Source: Streptomyces spongiae (GTDB taxonomy: Bacteria > Actinomycetota > Actinomycetes > Streptomycetales > Streptomycetaceae). Taken from it: a stretch of 55,878 bases of DNA. The notes below the pieces were generated by a model that was not told the origin of the DNA, did no database searches, and saw only the letters and a list, made by a program, of their open reading frames with translations. Position 1 is the stretch's first letter. Every line of letters starts with the position of its first letter. Made by a program: the position numbers and the translations under genes. Location: NCBI RefSeq assembly GCF_009377185.1, contig NZ_VJZC01000013.1:1-55878 (forward strand), read 5' to 3'. This document shows, piece after piece, positions 48,546 to 55,878 of the stretch.

Positions 48546-50158
48546 GGCCCCTCCTTTCCTGAGGTGTGGCGTGCGTGGGTGCGGGGCAGGGGCCAGGTCC
48601 GTACGAGACCGTCGCCCCCCGCGCCGATCAGGTGGCCGTCCCCCGTGAGGGCCAGGCCGCGTACCGGTGCCGGGTGGGTGCCCAGCACCACGGCCGGTCC
48701 GCCGTGCGCGGCGCGGAACCGGACGGTGGAGGCGTTGTCCGCCGTGGCAAGCGCTCCGTCGGCGTCGAGGACGACATGACGGACCGCGCCGGAGTGGCCG
48801 TCGACCTGCGACTCCTGCGCGCGGTCGCCGTACAGACCGAAGACGCGTACGACGGAGTCGGCGCAGCCGACCGCCAGGAGCCGCTCGGCCGGGTCGAGCG
48901 CCAGGGAGGTGACGGCGTGGCCCCCGGCGAGGCGGGCCAGGGGCCTGCCGGTCGTGCCGTCCCACAGGCCCACCCCGTCCGAGCCCCCGACGAAGACGGT
49001 CCCGCCGTCCGAGGTCGCCTCGATCGCGTCGCCGGAGGCCCAGCCGACCTGGGCGAGCGGAGCGCTCTCGGTGCCCGCCGCGCCGATGACCGACCGGCGG
49101 AGCCGGGCGTCGTCGCCGACGCTGAAGACCACACCGCCCCGCCGGCGCAGCGCGCTGACCCAGCCGTTGTGCCAGGTCAGCACCCGCACACGGCCCGAGC
49201 CGCCGAACGACCACAGGCGGACCGCCCCGTCCTGCCCGCCCGACACCACGGACAGCCCGTCCTCGGTGAGGTCCACGCAGGTGATCCGGCGGTTGTGCAG
49301 GGCCCGGGTGGCGAGCGGCTCCGGCTGCCACAGGCGCCACACCGTCACGGAGCCGTCGGCACCGCCGCCCGCGAACCGCACCTCGCCGGGTGCGGGACCG
49401 CCCCCGCAGACGGCCGCGGTGAACCCGGCCGGATGGCGCAAGGGGCCCGGTTGCGGCTCGGCGGCGGGCAGATACAGAGGCCGGGCGTCCGGCAGCCGCC
49501 GCCTCAGCCGGGCCAGCAGGCGTTCGGGTACCGGCCAGCCGGCCAGTCGGCTGACCAGTACGGTCGCCCTGGCGGCGGCGCCGAGGTCGGCCGGCTCGCG
49601 CACCTCCGGGAGGGCCGTCGTCCGCTCGCCGATGCCGCCCGCCAGCCGGAACAGCGCCTCGTCCTCGTCCCCCGGCAGACCGGACACCAGGTCGGCCCAC
49701 GGCCACTCGGCGGTGGCGGCGTCCTCGATGCCGTCCCGGACGACCACGGTCCGCAGCCCGCGCGGGGTGATCTCGGCGACTACACCGTCCGGCAACCGCC
49801 CCGGAACGTCCGGCCCCGGTACGTCGTCGAGTGCCAACTCCCGCAGTACGTCGTCCCGTTCACCGGGCACCGCGGGCCCGCCCCGGACCAGGGACTCCAG
49901 CCGCCCCAGTCGCTTCGGGTCGCCCTGTGCCGGGTAGCCCGCCGCCCGGGCGGCGGCCCGGAGGTCGAGGCGGCGGCGGGCGGTGGCGAGCCGCTCGTCG
50001 AAGGCGGCCCGGATCCCGGGGGTGGCACGACCGAGGACCAGGGGCCCTTCGAGGGCCCAGCGGCAGTGCGCGCACACCGCTTCGCCGACGGCGGGCGTAA
50101 GACACACCGGGCAGACCGCGTCGGGGGCGGCGGTGGCCGTCGCCTCACTGGTCGCCAT
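48542..50158 (-). CDS. Zinc-ribbon WD40-repeat protein
   Basis: The 538-residue protein starts with a zinc ribbon (Cys16-x2-Cys19 and Cys29-x2-Cys32: CPVCL and CAHC), then a helical middle (about 40-235), and a C-terminal beta-propeller (about 245-530) with repeated units such as RITCVDLTEDGLSVVSGGQD, AVRLWSF, HAVTSLALDPAERLLAVGCA and TVRFRAAHGG. WD40 propellers are docking platforms; no enzyme motif is seen. Its start overlaps the AAA gene by 14 bases, and its end overlaps the GrpE-like start, so it is part of the tightly coupled operon and may recruit clients to the AAA/Hsp70 machinery. Confidence 0.85.
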   Translation of the reverse strand: MATSEATATAAPDAVCPVCLTPAVGEAVCAHCRWALEGPLVLGRATPGIRAAFDERLATARRRLDLRAAARAAGYPAQGDPKRLGRLESLVRGGPAVPGERDDVLRELALDDVPGPDVPGRLPDGVVAEITPRGLRTVVVRDGIEDAATAEWPWADLVSGLPGDEDEALFRLAGGIGERTTALPEVREPADLGAAARATVLVSRLAGWPVPERLLARLRRRLPDARPLYLPAAEPQPGPLRHPAGFTAAVCGGGPAPGEVRFAGGGADGSVTVWRLWQPEPLATRALHNRRITCVDLTEDGLSVVSGGQDGAVRLWSFGGSGRVRVLTWHNGWVSALRRRGGVVFSVGDDARLRRSVIGAAGTESAPLAQVGWASGDAIEATSDGGTVFVGGSDGVGLWDGTTGRPLARLAGGHAVTSLALDPAERLLAVGCADSVVRVFGLYGDRAQESQVDGHSGAVRHVVLDADGALATADNASTVRFRAAHGGPAVVLGTHPAPVRGLALTGDGHLIGAGGDGLVRTWPLPRTHARHTSGKEGP

Positions 50159-52682
50159 CGGGCACGTCCTCCGGGGCGAAGGCCGGCGCACGACCGGCGG
50201 ACACGTCGGGACCGAGCCGGCGCGCCATCCGGGCCTCCATCCGGTCCAACAGCACACGGACGGTCCGGCCGTTGCCGAAGTCGGCGGGATGGGCGACGCG
50301 TTCGCGGTCCAGCCAGGACTGGGCCCGTCGTGCGACGGCGTCCGACAGCTCGTAACCCGGCTCGCGGCCGCGCGCCATCCGGCGCAGGATCTCCACCAGT
50401 TCGGGCCCCGAGTAGTGCGGGAACGGCACGCGTTCGGTGAAGCGCGAACGCAGACCCGCGTTCTCGGCCAGGAAGCCCTCCATCGGGCCGGGATAACCGG
50501 CGGCCACGACCACCAGCCGGCCCCGCAGGTGCTCCATCTCCCGGGTCAGCGTGTCGACGGCCTCCATGCCGAAGTCCCCGTGCCCGCCGCGCGAGAGGCT
50601 GTACGCCTCGTCGATGAACAGCACTCCGTCGAGGGCGGACCGGACGGCCTCCTTGGTCTTGAGGGCGGTCTGGCCGACGTACCCGGCGACGAGTTCCGCC
50701 CGGGTCACCTCGACGAGATGGCCGCGGGCCAGCAGGCCGAGCGAGCGGAACAGTCCGCCGACCAGCCGCGCCACGGTCGTCTTTCCGGTGCCCGGCGGGC
50801 CCACGAACAGCAGATGCGGCGGCGGAAAGGCGGCGCCGCCGTGCGACCGGAGCAACCGCAGCCGCGCCACCAGGTCACGGATCATCTCCTTGACGGGCGC
50901 CAGGCCCACCAACGCGTCGAGTTCGGCGAGGAGTTCGTCGACGTCGGGCACCGCCGTACGGACATGGGCCCGGTACCGCTCCGGCAGATCGGCGGGCTGA
51001 ACGGGCTCGGTGACGACTCCCCGCACCCGCTGGGCCCAGCGGTCCTTCAGCTCCTGCGTCAGGTCGCGCATGGCACGCGCGTTGCCGAACTCCTCGTCGC
51101 GCGTCGCGTACAGTCCCCGCGTCACTTCGCCCAGCAGCTCCTCGACCTCGGGCGTCCAGGTCAGGCCCACGGCGCGCAGCTGGGCGAGCAGGATGGCGTG
51201 CAGCTCGGCCGGCTCGTAGTCGGGGAAGCGGATGACGTTGCCTGCCGGAACCCGGCTGCGCAGGCCGGGGTTGGACCCGAGGAACTCCTCCACCTTGTCC
51301 GGGTAGCCCGCGGCGATCAGGACGAACCGGCCGCGGTCGTTCTCCATCCGGGTGAGCAGGGTGTCGATGGCCTCCTGGCCGAAGCCGCGTTGCTGGTCGC
51401 TGAGCCGGTAGATCTCGTCGACCAGCAGGACCCCGTCGAGCGCCCGGTCCACCGTACGGTTGGTGCGGATCGCGGTCTCGCCGACCACCCCGGCGACCAG
51501 GTCGGGGACTTCCGCCTCGACCAGGTGCCCGCGCCTCAGCAGCCCGAGGTCGCGGTAGATCTCCCCGACCAGTCGCGCGACCGTCGTCTTGCCGGTCCCC
51601 GGGTTGCCGGTGAACACCAGATGCGGTGAGCCGCTGTCGGCCGCCGTGACCAGGCCCCTGGCCCGCAGTTCGGCCTCGGCCGTCACCCGCCAGCGCAGCC
51701 GCTCCAGGTGCTCCTTGACCGAACTGAGCCCCACCATGTCCCGGATGCGGTCGGAGACCCCCCGGTCGTCCTGGGAGCTGCCGCCGACCCAGTGCCGTCG
51801 GCGTAGTTCGGCCAGGTCGAGCGGGCGTTCGTCCCTCACGAGCTGCCGCAGCATCGCCCGCCAGTTCTTCGCCCGCTCGGGTGCGGCGGCCATCGCCCGC
51901 ACGGTGAGCGGCAGTCCGCGCCAGTCGCCGATCCGCAGCCCCTCCCGCAGCCGCAGCACATGGACCAGGCGCTCCAGCTCCGCCGCGTGCGGGAGACCGA
52001 TCGCCGCGGTGGCGCCGCGTGCGGAGCGCCCGCTCTGGTCGCGCAGGTAGCTCTCCAGGAGCGGCAGGCCGCGCAGTTCGCCGACGAACTCCTGTACGTC
52101 GTCGAGGGTGTTCCGGCTGAAGAGGAGGAGGCACAGATTGTGGTCGTCGCCGTGCTGGGCCCACTCCGCCAGCGCACCGGCCAGCGCGCGCTCGGCCCGG
52201 TCGTGGCGCAGCGACTCCTCGGCGTGCCCGAGCACGACGGCGGTGCGGTGCTCGGTCTGCTTCATGAGGTGGTCGAGCATCATCACCCGGTGCTGATCGG
52301 TGAGGGCCGGCGCCGCCGGACCCGGCACCGTCAGCTGCCCTTCGTCGGGCGGAGCGCTCTCGCGCACCACGCGACGGCCCAGGGGACCGCTGAACTCGGG
52401 CCGCATCATCCTGCGCTCGGCCGCGGGGGCGGTACGACGGCGGGGACGGGAGAGGTCCCGGGACGCCACGTCGCGGAAGTACAGCGGCTGCGACAGGGAG
52501 GAGTACACGATCCGGGAGAACCCCGCCTGGTGCAGCACCTCCCACAACAGTTCCTCGATGCCTCGTACGCGGTAGTCGTGCCCGACGAAGACGTCGTCGA
52601 CCCCGAGGCCGTGCACGACGAACAGAGGATCGCCGGCCGGCAGCCGGAACCCGTTCAGGCGCTCGACGAGCGGGCCGGTCAT
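50145..52682 (-). CDS. Tandem AAA+ ATPase (CbbX/SpoVK-type) with a divergent N-terminal domain
   Basis: The 845-residue protein has two AAA+ domains of the CbbX/SpoVK class: the first with Walker A GNPGTGKTT near 359 and Walker B GVLLVDEIYRL near 413, the second with GPPGTGKTT near 628 and GVLFIDEAYSL near 683. Both keep the acidic pair and sensor region (AAGYP). Residues 1-310 form a separate domain (FVVHGLGVDDVFVGHDYRVR, AVVLGHAEESL, NLCLLLFSRNTLDDV) that resembles a P-loop domain without its Walker A. Such ATPases remodel protein complexes as hexamers. It is the third gene of the operon, 6 bp after the coiled-coil gene. Confidence 0.92.
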   Translation of the reverse strand: MTGPLVERLNGFRLPAGDPLFVVHGLGVDDVFVGHDYRVRGIEELLWEVLHQAGFSRIVYSSLSQPLYFRDVASRDLSRPRRRTAPAAERRMMRPEFSGPLGRRVVRESAPPDEGQLTVPGPAAPALTDQHRVMMLDHLMKQTEHRTAVVLGHAEESLRHDRAERALAGALAEWAQHGDDHNLCLLLFSRNTLDDVQEFVGELRGLPLLESYLRDQSGRSARGATAAIGLPHAAELERLVHVLRLREGLRIGDWRGLPLTVRAMAAAPERAKNWRAMLRQLVRDERPLDLAELRRRHWVGGSSQDDRGVSDRIRDMVGLSSVKEHLERLRWRVTAEAELRARGLVTAADSGSPHLVFTGNPGTGKTTVARLVGEIYRDLGLLRRGHLVEAEVPDLVAGVVGETAIRTNRTVDRALDGVLLVDEIYRLSDQQRGFGQEAIDTLLTRMENDRGRFVLIAAGYPDKVEEFLGSNPGLRSRVPAGNVIRFPDYEPAELHAILLAQLRAVGLTWTPEVEELLGEVTRGLYATRDEEFGNARAMRDLTQELKDRWAQRVRGVVTEPVQPADLPERYRAHVRTAVPDVDELLAELDALVGLAPVKEMIRDLVARLRLLRSHGGAAFPPPHLLFVGPPGTGKTTVARLVGGLFRSLGLLARGHLVEVTRAELVAGYVGQTALKTKEAVRSALDGVLFIDEAYSLSRGGHGDFGMEAVDTLTREMEHLRGRLVVVAAGYPGPMEGFLAENAGLRSRFTERVPFPHYSGPELVEILRRMARGREPGYELSDAVARRAQSWLDRERVAHPADFGNGRTVRVLLDRMEARMARRLGPDVSAGRAPAFAPEDVPDGDQ

Positions 52683-52688
52683 CCCGGC

Positions 52689-54089
52689 TCAGCCTTCCGT
52701 GGCCGTCTGCGTGTCCGTGGCCGTACTCGGCAGCGCCCGCCGCCTGCTCAGCGCGTCGAAGTCGGTGTAGGCGGGGTCCGGCCTTCCCGGCTCCTCCTGC
52801 GGGTCCGCCGCCGGAATGCCGTGTTCTCGCAGGGCCCGGGTCAACTCGACGCCGCGCTCCTCGAGTTCGGTGCTCGAGGCGGTGTCGTGGTCGTACGACA
52901 GCACCCTGAGGACCGACGCCCCGGAGTCGGGGGCCGCCGGGGCGACCTCCACGACGATCGCGTTGCGGTTGCCGTGGACGAGGCGGGCGAAGTAGGCGTC
53001 CCGCTGGTCGCCTCCCGCGTAGGTGGTCGCGTCCAGCTCGTACGCCGTCATGCGTTCGAGGGCCCGGACGACCGACTCGGCCAGGTTGACCCGTTCCTGG
53101 GAGGCGAACTGGCGGCGGCCCGCGCGCTCGACGATCCGTTCCAGGCGCTCCCGCAGGGCGGGCGCCCGGTCTCGCAGGACGTCACGGAGTTCGTCGGCGG
53201 ACGGCGGACGCTCCTCGTCCTCGACGCGCCGTCTGAGGGCCTCGGTCTCCTCCAGCAGCGCGGTGAGCTCGCCGTGCGTCCAGTAGTCGACGTCGAGGTC
53301 GAATCCCTCCAGCGCCTCGTCCTTCTCGTCGCGTGCGGTCTGCCGTGCGCTGTCCTCGACCAGCCGCTCGATCAGGAGGAGCCCTTCCCGTGCGTATACG
53401 CGCAGTGTCTGCCGCTCGAGCTCGCGGTGCTCCACGTCCAGGCGCAGTTCGCCCAGCTCCTGACGGGCGCCCTGCGCGGTGGCCAGGGCCGCGTCGAACC
53501 GGCCCTGTGCGATGTTGACCTGTGCCCGGTCGAGGGTCACCTCCAGGCCGTCGAGCCGGCCGGGGGCGTACTGCTCGTGCGGCAGGGTGCCCCGGATGAG
53601 GTTGTGCAGGGTGCGTGCGTCGGAGAGTGCCTCGCGGGCGAGGACGGCCGCGCGCTCGCGGTCCTCGACCAGTTCGCCCAGTTCGCTGTCGATCCGCCGG
53701 ATGTCCCTGCGGCGCTGCTGCCGCTCGGCCTCGATCTCGGCCCGCAACCGGCTTTCCTGCTCGGCGAGTTGCTCGCGGGTCTCCTTGCGCAGTTCCCCCG
53801 CGGTGGCCCGCAGCTCCTCGGCCGTCCGGCGGGCCTGGGCGCGTAACCGCTCCTGGGTCTCGGTCTCCAGCCGGCGGGTCTGCTCGCTGAGTCCCTCGAA
53901 GGCCTGTTCCACCGAGCGCTGGCGGTCCTCGATGACGCCGAAGACCCGTTCCAGGTCGTCCTCCGTCTGCCGGCGCACTTCGCGTATCAGCGCCGGAAGG
54001 TTGCGGATGACGTCCTTGTGCCGTGATGCCTCGCGTTGCAGGCGGTACCACTCCGACTCGTCCACCTGGATGCGTTTTCTACCGCTCAT
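52689..54089 (-). CDS. Long coiled-coil protein of the Hsp70/AAA operon
   Basis: The 466-residue protein is a coiled coil over about 20-150 (RQTEDDLERVFGVIEDRQRS, AEQESRLRAEIEAERQQRRR), with further helices to about 340, and a small mixed domain near 345-415 (AYELDATTYAGGDQRDAYFA, NAIVVEVAPAAPDSGASVLR). No enzyme or membrane motif is present. The ATG at 54089 follows GGGGGAG and overlaps the radical-SAM stop by 11 bases. A structural or adaptor role for the AAA ATPase encoded next is inferred from the operon. The family is not recognised. Confidence 0.8.
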   Translation of the reverse strand: MSGRKRIQVDESEWYRLQREASRHKDVIRNLPALIREVRRQTEDDLERVFGVIEDRQRSVEQAFEGLSEQTRRLETETQERLRAQARRTAEELRATAGELRKETREQLAEQESRLRAEIEAERQQRRRDIRRIDSELGELVEDRERAAVLAREALSDARTLHNLIRGTLPHEQYAPGRLDGLEVTLDRAQVNIAQGRFDAALATAQGARQELGELRLDVEHRELERQTLRVYAREGLLLIERLVEDSARQTARDEKDEALEGFDLDVDYWTHGELTALLEETEALRRRVEDEERPPSADELRDVLRDRAPALRERLERIVERAGRRQFASQERVNLAESVVRALERMTAYELDATTYAGGDQRDAYFARLVHGNRNAIVVEVAPAAPDSGASVLRVLSYDHDTASSTELEERGVELTRALREHGIPAADPQEEPGRPDPAYTDFDALSRRRALPSTATDTQTATEG

Positions 54090-54717
54090 GGTCTCCCCCG
54101 ATGTGTGACTGCCGCACCTGCTCGACGGCCGTGTCGAACACGGTGAGCAGGGCGGGCGGCGGTACGCCGATCAGCAGTGCCTCGTGGCCGTCGACGACGA
54201 TCTCGGTGCTGCGGGAGCGTCCCTCGAAGTCGTAGCCGCAGTCCGCGAGGCGCCCCGACAGGTGGTGCACACGCTGGTTGCCGCTGCCGCGCAGTCCGCG
54301 GCCGTCGTCCTGCGCGGCGACGTACAGCCCGTCGATGAGGACGTCCACCTCGTCCAGCAGTTCGGCCACGCCGGGCGCGGGCGGCCGGTGGCGCAGCCGC
54401 TCCAGGCGGTAGCCGGTGAAGCAGACGAGGGTCGTGTCCCGGGTGCGGCGGGCCGCGCGGATCACTTCGGCGAGCCCCGCGGCCTGGTGCGTCGGCTCAC
54501 CGCCGGAGAACGTCAGGCCGTCCACCGCGGGATCGGCCAGGAGCTCGGCGGCCAGCTCGGCCGGCTCGACCGAGCGGGCGGGCACGTCCGGTATCCAGTC
54601 CGGCGACATGCAGCCCGCGCAGTGGAAGGGGCAGCCCTGCACCCACACGACGGAGCGCCGTCCGGGACCGAGCGCGGTGGTGCCCACCCATGTTGTCGCA
54701 ACGTTGAGAGCCCCCAT
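54079..54717 (-). CDS. Small radical-SAM (4Fe-4S) activating-enzyme-like protein
   Basis: The 212-residue protein carries the radical-SAM cluster motif C-x3-C-x2-C (Cys29, Cys33, Cys36 in QGCPFHCAGC) and the SAM-binding glycines GLTFSGGEPTHQ. Size and layout match NrdG/PflA-type activases, which make a 5'-deoxyadenosyl radical, usually to install a glycyl radical on a partner enzyme. No ribonucleotide reductase or glycyl-radical enzyme is nearby. The ATG at 54717 follows a G-rich site. It is the first gene of the six-gene operon and has its own promoter. Confidence 0.9.
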   Translation of the reverse strand: MGALNVATTWVGTTALGPGRRSVVWVQGCPFHCAGCMSPDWIPDVPARSVEPAELAAELLADPAVDGLTFSGGEPTHQAAGLAEVIRAARRTRDTTLVCFTGYRLERLRHRPPAPGVAELLDEVDVLIDGLYVAAQDDGRGLRGSGNQRVHHLSGRLADCGYDFEGRSRSTEIVVDGHEALLIGVPPPALLTVFDTAVEQVRQSHIGGDHER

Positions 54718-54775
54718 TGAATCCCCCCGACCGGCCCGATGGGCGCCGAATTCGGCGGCTCCGCCGGGCCAACCC

Positions 54776-54804
54776 AGAATCCACCGCCTTGTGAGGGCGG
54801 TCAA
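54776..54804 (-). promoter_or_regulatory. Promoter of the radical-SAM/AAA/Hsp70 operon
   Basis: On the minus strand TTGACC (54799-54804) and GATTCT (54776-54781) are separated by 17 bp, a plausible vegetative promoter. The predicted start would give a leader of about 50 nt before the radical-SAM ATG. A perfect 14-bp palindrome, CGCCGAATTCGGCG (54744-54757), lies in that leader and could be an operator. Confidence 0.55.
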
Positions 54805-55023
54805 GGGGCCGAACCACGACGTCAGCGGCGCCGACGGGTTCTTTCATACCGCCTTTCCCTCTCGGTGACGGAGGCCGCTTTCGAGGTCTTTCAAAAGAGG
54901 GGAAAAACTGATCGGAAATGATTGGGAAAGGAGTAAGTAGGTGAGCGTGAGGTGCGTGCTGTGGCTATCGGTGATCCGCCGGGATTTCATGCGCCCGCAA
55001 TGATCTTTCGCTCATCCGCCTGT
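54805..55023. other. Divergent intergenic region before the acetyltransferase gene
   Basis: This stretch upstream of the operon promoter is relatively AT-rich between about 54880 and 54950 (including AAAGAGGGGAAAAACTGATC). I see no gene, hairpin or repeat in it. It probably contains upstream promoter elements for the operon and for the acetyltransferase gene. Confidence 0.5.
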
Positions 55024-55035
55024 TAGACAGGGTGG
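55024..55035 (+). promoter_or_regulatory. Probable leaderless promoter -10 for the acetyltransferase gene
   Basis: TAGACA (55024-55029) lies six bases before the GTG at 55036, the spacing of streptomycete leaderless genes in which transcription begins at the start codon. No ribosome-binding site is visible. A -35 is not clear. Confidence 0.45.
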
Positions 55036-55776
55036 GTGAGCCTTCCCCTTCCTCTCGACAACGCCGTCTGGGCCGCGTTGGCGGGCCCGCACGCCCACTT
55101 CGCGGAGCGGGTGGGCCGGGCCGCCCGTTATCCGGCGGACGTCTACGCGTACTGCGCGCTGGCCGATCCCGCGGACCCGGCCGCCTGGGCCGACCTGTAC
55201 GCGCTCGTCGGGCCGGCGACCACCTTCCGCATCAAGGGAGTCGACAGCGTTCCCGACGGATGGGAGACGGTCGGCGGCGGGCGGGGCGTCCAGTTGGTCG
55301 ACACCGGCCTGCGGGCCGAGCCCGCCCCCGAGGCGGTACGGCTCGGGCCCGCCGACGTGCCGGAGATCCTGGAACTGGTTGCCCGCACCAGACCGGGCCC
55401 CTTCCGCTCCAGGACCGTCGAACTCGGCACCTACCTCGGCATCCGGCACCGGGGACGGCTGATCGCCATGGCCGGCGAGCGCCTCCGGCTGCCCGGGTGG
55501 ACGGAGATCAGCGCGGTCTGCACCGACCCGGCGTACCGCGGCCGGGGCCTGGCCACCCGGCTGGTGCGCGCGGTCGCCGCCGGCATCAGGGAGCGCGGGG
55601 AGAAGCCGTTGCTGCACGCTTCCGCGGCCAACACGGGGGCGATCCGGCTGTACGAGTCGATCGGCTTCACCCTGCGCCGCCGGACGACCATCCTCCAGTT
55701 GCGTACGCCCGGAACGGCGACGGGAACCGCGCCCGCAACAGCGCCTGGAACAGACCGCGGCGCCAGGCCGTTGTGA
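55036..55776 (+). CDS. GNAT-family (FR47-like) acetyltransferase
   Basis: The 246-residue protein has a GNAT acetyl-CoA-binding core in its second half: WTEISAVCTDPAYRGRGLAT is the pyrophosphate loop motif A, followed by LHASAANTGAIRLYESIGF (motif B, typical of FR47-like members). The first about 100 residues (ALAGPHAHFAERVGRAARYP) form an N-terminal domain seen in this subfamily. It probably acetylates a small molecule or peptide amine; the substrate is unknown. The tail is Thr/Pro/Ala-rich. It is divergent from the radical-SAM operon and is the last complete gene before the contig end. Confidence 0.88.
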   Translation: MSLPLPLDNAVWAALAGPHAHFAERVGRAARYPADVYAYCALADPADPAAWADLYALVGPATTFRIKGVDSVPDGWETVGGGRGVQLVDTGLRAEPAPEAVRLGPADVPEILELVARTRPGPFRSRTVELGTYLGIRHRGRLIAMAGERLRLPGWTEISAVCTDPAYRGRGLATRLVRAVAAGIRERGEKPLLHASAANTGAIRLYESIGFTLRRRTTILQLRTPGTATGTAPATAPGTDRGARPL

Positions 55777-55859
55777 CTCACGACGAGATACGCGGTACGG
55801 CGCTGCCCCGGCAGGCGCGACGGACGGAGGTGTGGCCCATGCGACGCATGTCCCACCCC

Positions 55860-55878
55860 CTGTCTCTTATACACAGCT
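55860..55878. other. Tn5/Nextera mosaic-end adapter remnant (sequencing artefact)
   Basis: CTGTCTCTTATACACAGCT matches the mosaic end CTGTCTCTTATACACATCT at 18 of 19 positions and sits exactly at the window edge. It is library adapter, not genome. Read leftward, the adapter creates a false start giving the peptide MYKRQ, a known mark of this contamination. Confidence 0.93.

Noticed and set aside
48566..53846. Long + strand frames opposite the WD40, AAA+ and coiled-coil genes
   Set aside because: They are antisense shadows; the opposite strand forms a coherent overlapping operon with clear motifs.

Overview
The window is a high-G+C actinobacterial segment, almost certainly from Streptomyces or a close relative. 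Genes are dense, third codon positions are nearly all G or C, GTG starts are common, many genes overlap by ATGA or GTGA, and several families are typical of streptomycetes (PAS-GAF-SpoIIE phosphatase, GT2-GtrA/PMT/two-component cassette, one-transmembrane Ser/Thr kinase, the repeat that encodes RGELRDQP tails). No RNA gene, CRISPR array, prophage or insertion sequence was seen. The right edge is technical: the last 19 bases are a Tn5/Nextera mosaic-end adapter, so the contig really ends near 55859.

Left part (1-24.4 kb): a truncated PP2C-type phosphatase and a STAS protein of a partner-switching stress circuit; a small basic protein; a SnoaL-like protein; an NCS1 permease with a zinc-finger tail beside a decayed GntR regulator; superoxide dismutase; two small genes; a four-gene GT2-GtrA / PMT-type transferase / response regulator / histidine kinase operon; a fructose/ribose-type ABC importer (binding protein, permease, single-domain ATPase) with its LacI regulator and a double operator; a monooxygenase-like protein; a methyltransferase; a membrane protein without a normal start codon; and a minus-strand group of an AraC-type regulator (with a foreign N-terminal domain), GH43 enzyme, Ser/Thr kinase and a small acidic protein.

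Middle (24.4-38.5 kb): an ABC exporter behind a long leader with a perfect 16-bp hairpin, then a carbohydrate-use locus. On the minus strand a CUT1 binding protein, two permeases, a DUF2264 protein and a secreted beta-helix/discoidin protein form a translationally coupled operon. A divergent LacI regulator is followed by a Tat-exported GH95 glycosidase with its own promoter and palindromic sites. No transporter ATPase is present; in Streptomyces the shared MsiK ATPase usually serves such systems.

Right part (38.5-54.8 kb): the most unusual region. It holds a trypsin-STAND NTPase-TPR giant with a Trypco1 partner; a degenerate Hsp70-fold protein coupled to a coiled-coil protein; and a promoter-led six-gene operon of a small radical-SAM protein, a coiled-coil protein, a tandem AAA+ ATPase, a zinc-ribbon/WD40 protein, a GrpE-like protein and a membrane-anchored Hsp70. 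The trypsin-STAND-Trypco1 pair belongs to a type known from NTP-dependent bacterial conflict systems. Its combination with a self-contained Hsp70/GrpE/AAA+/radical-SAM machine is the best candidate here for a poorly described system. A leaderless acetyltransferase gene follows before the adapter.
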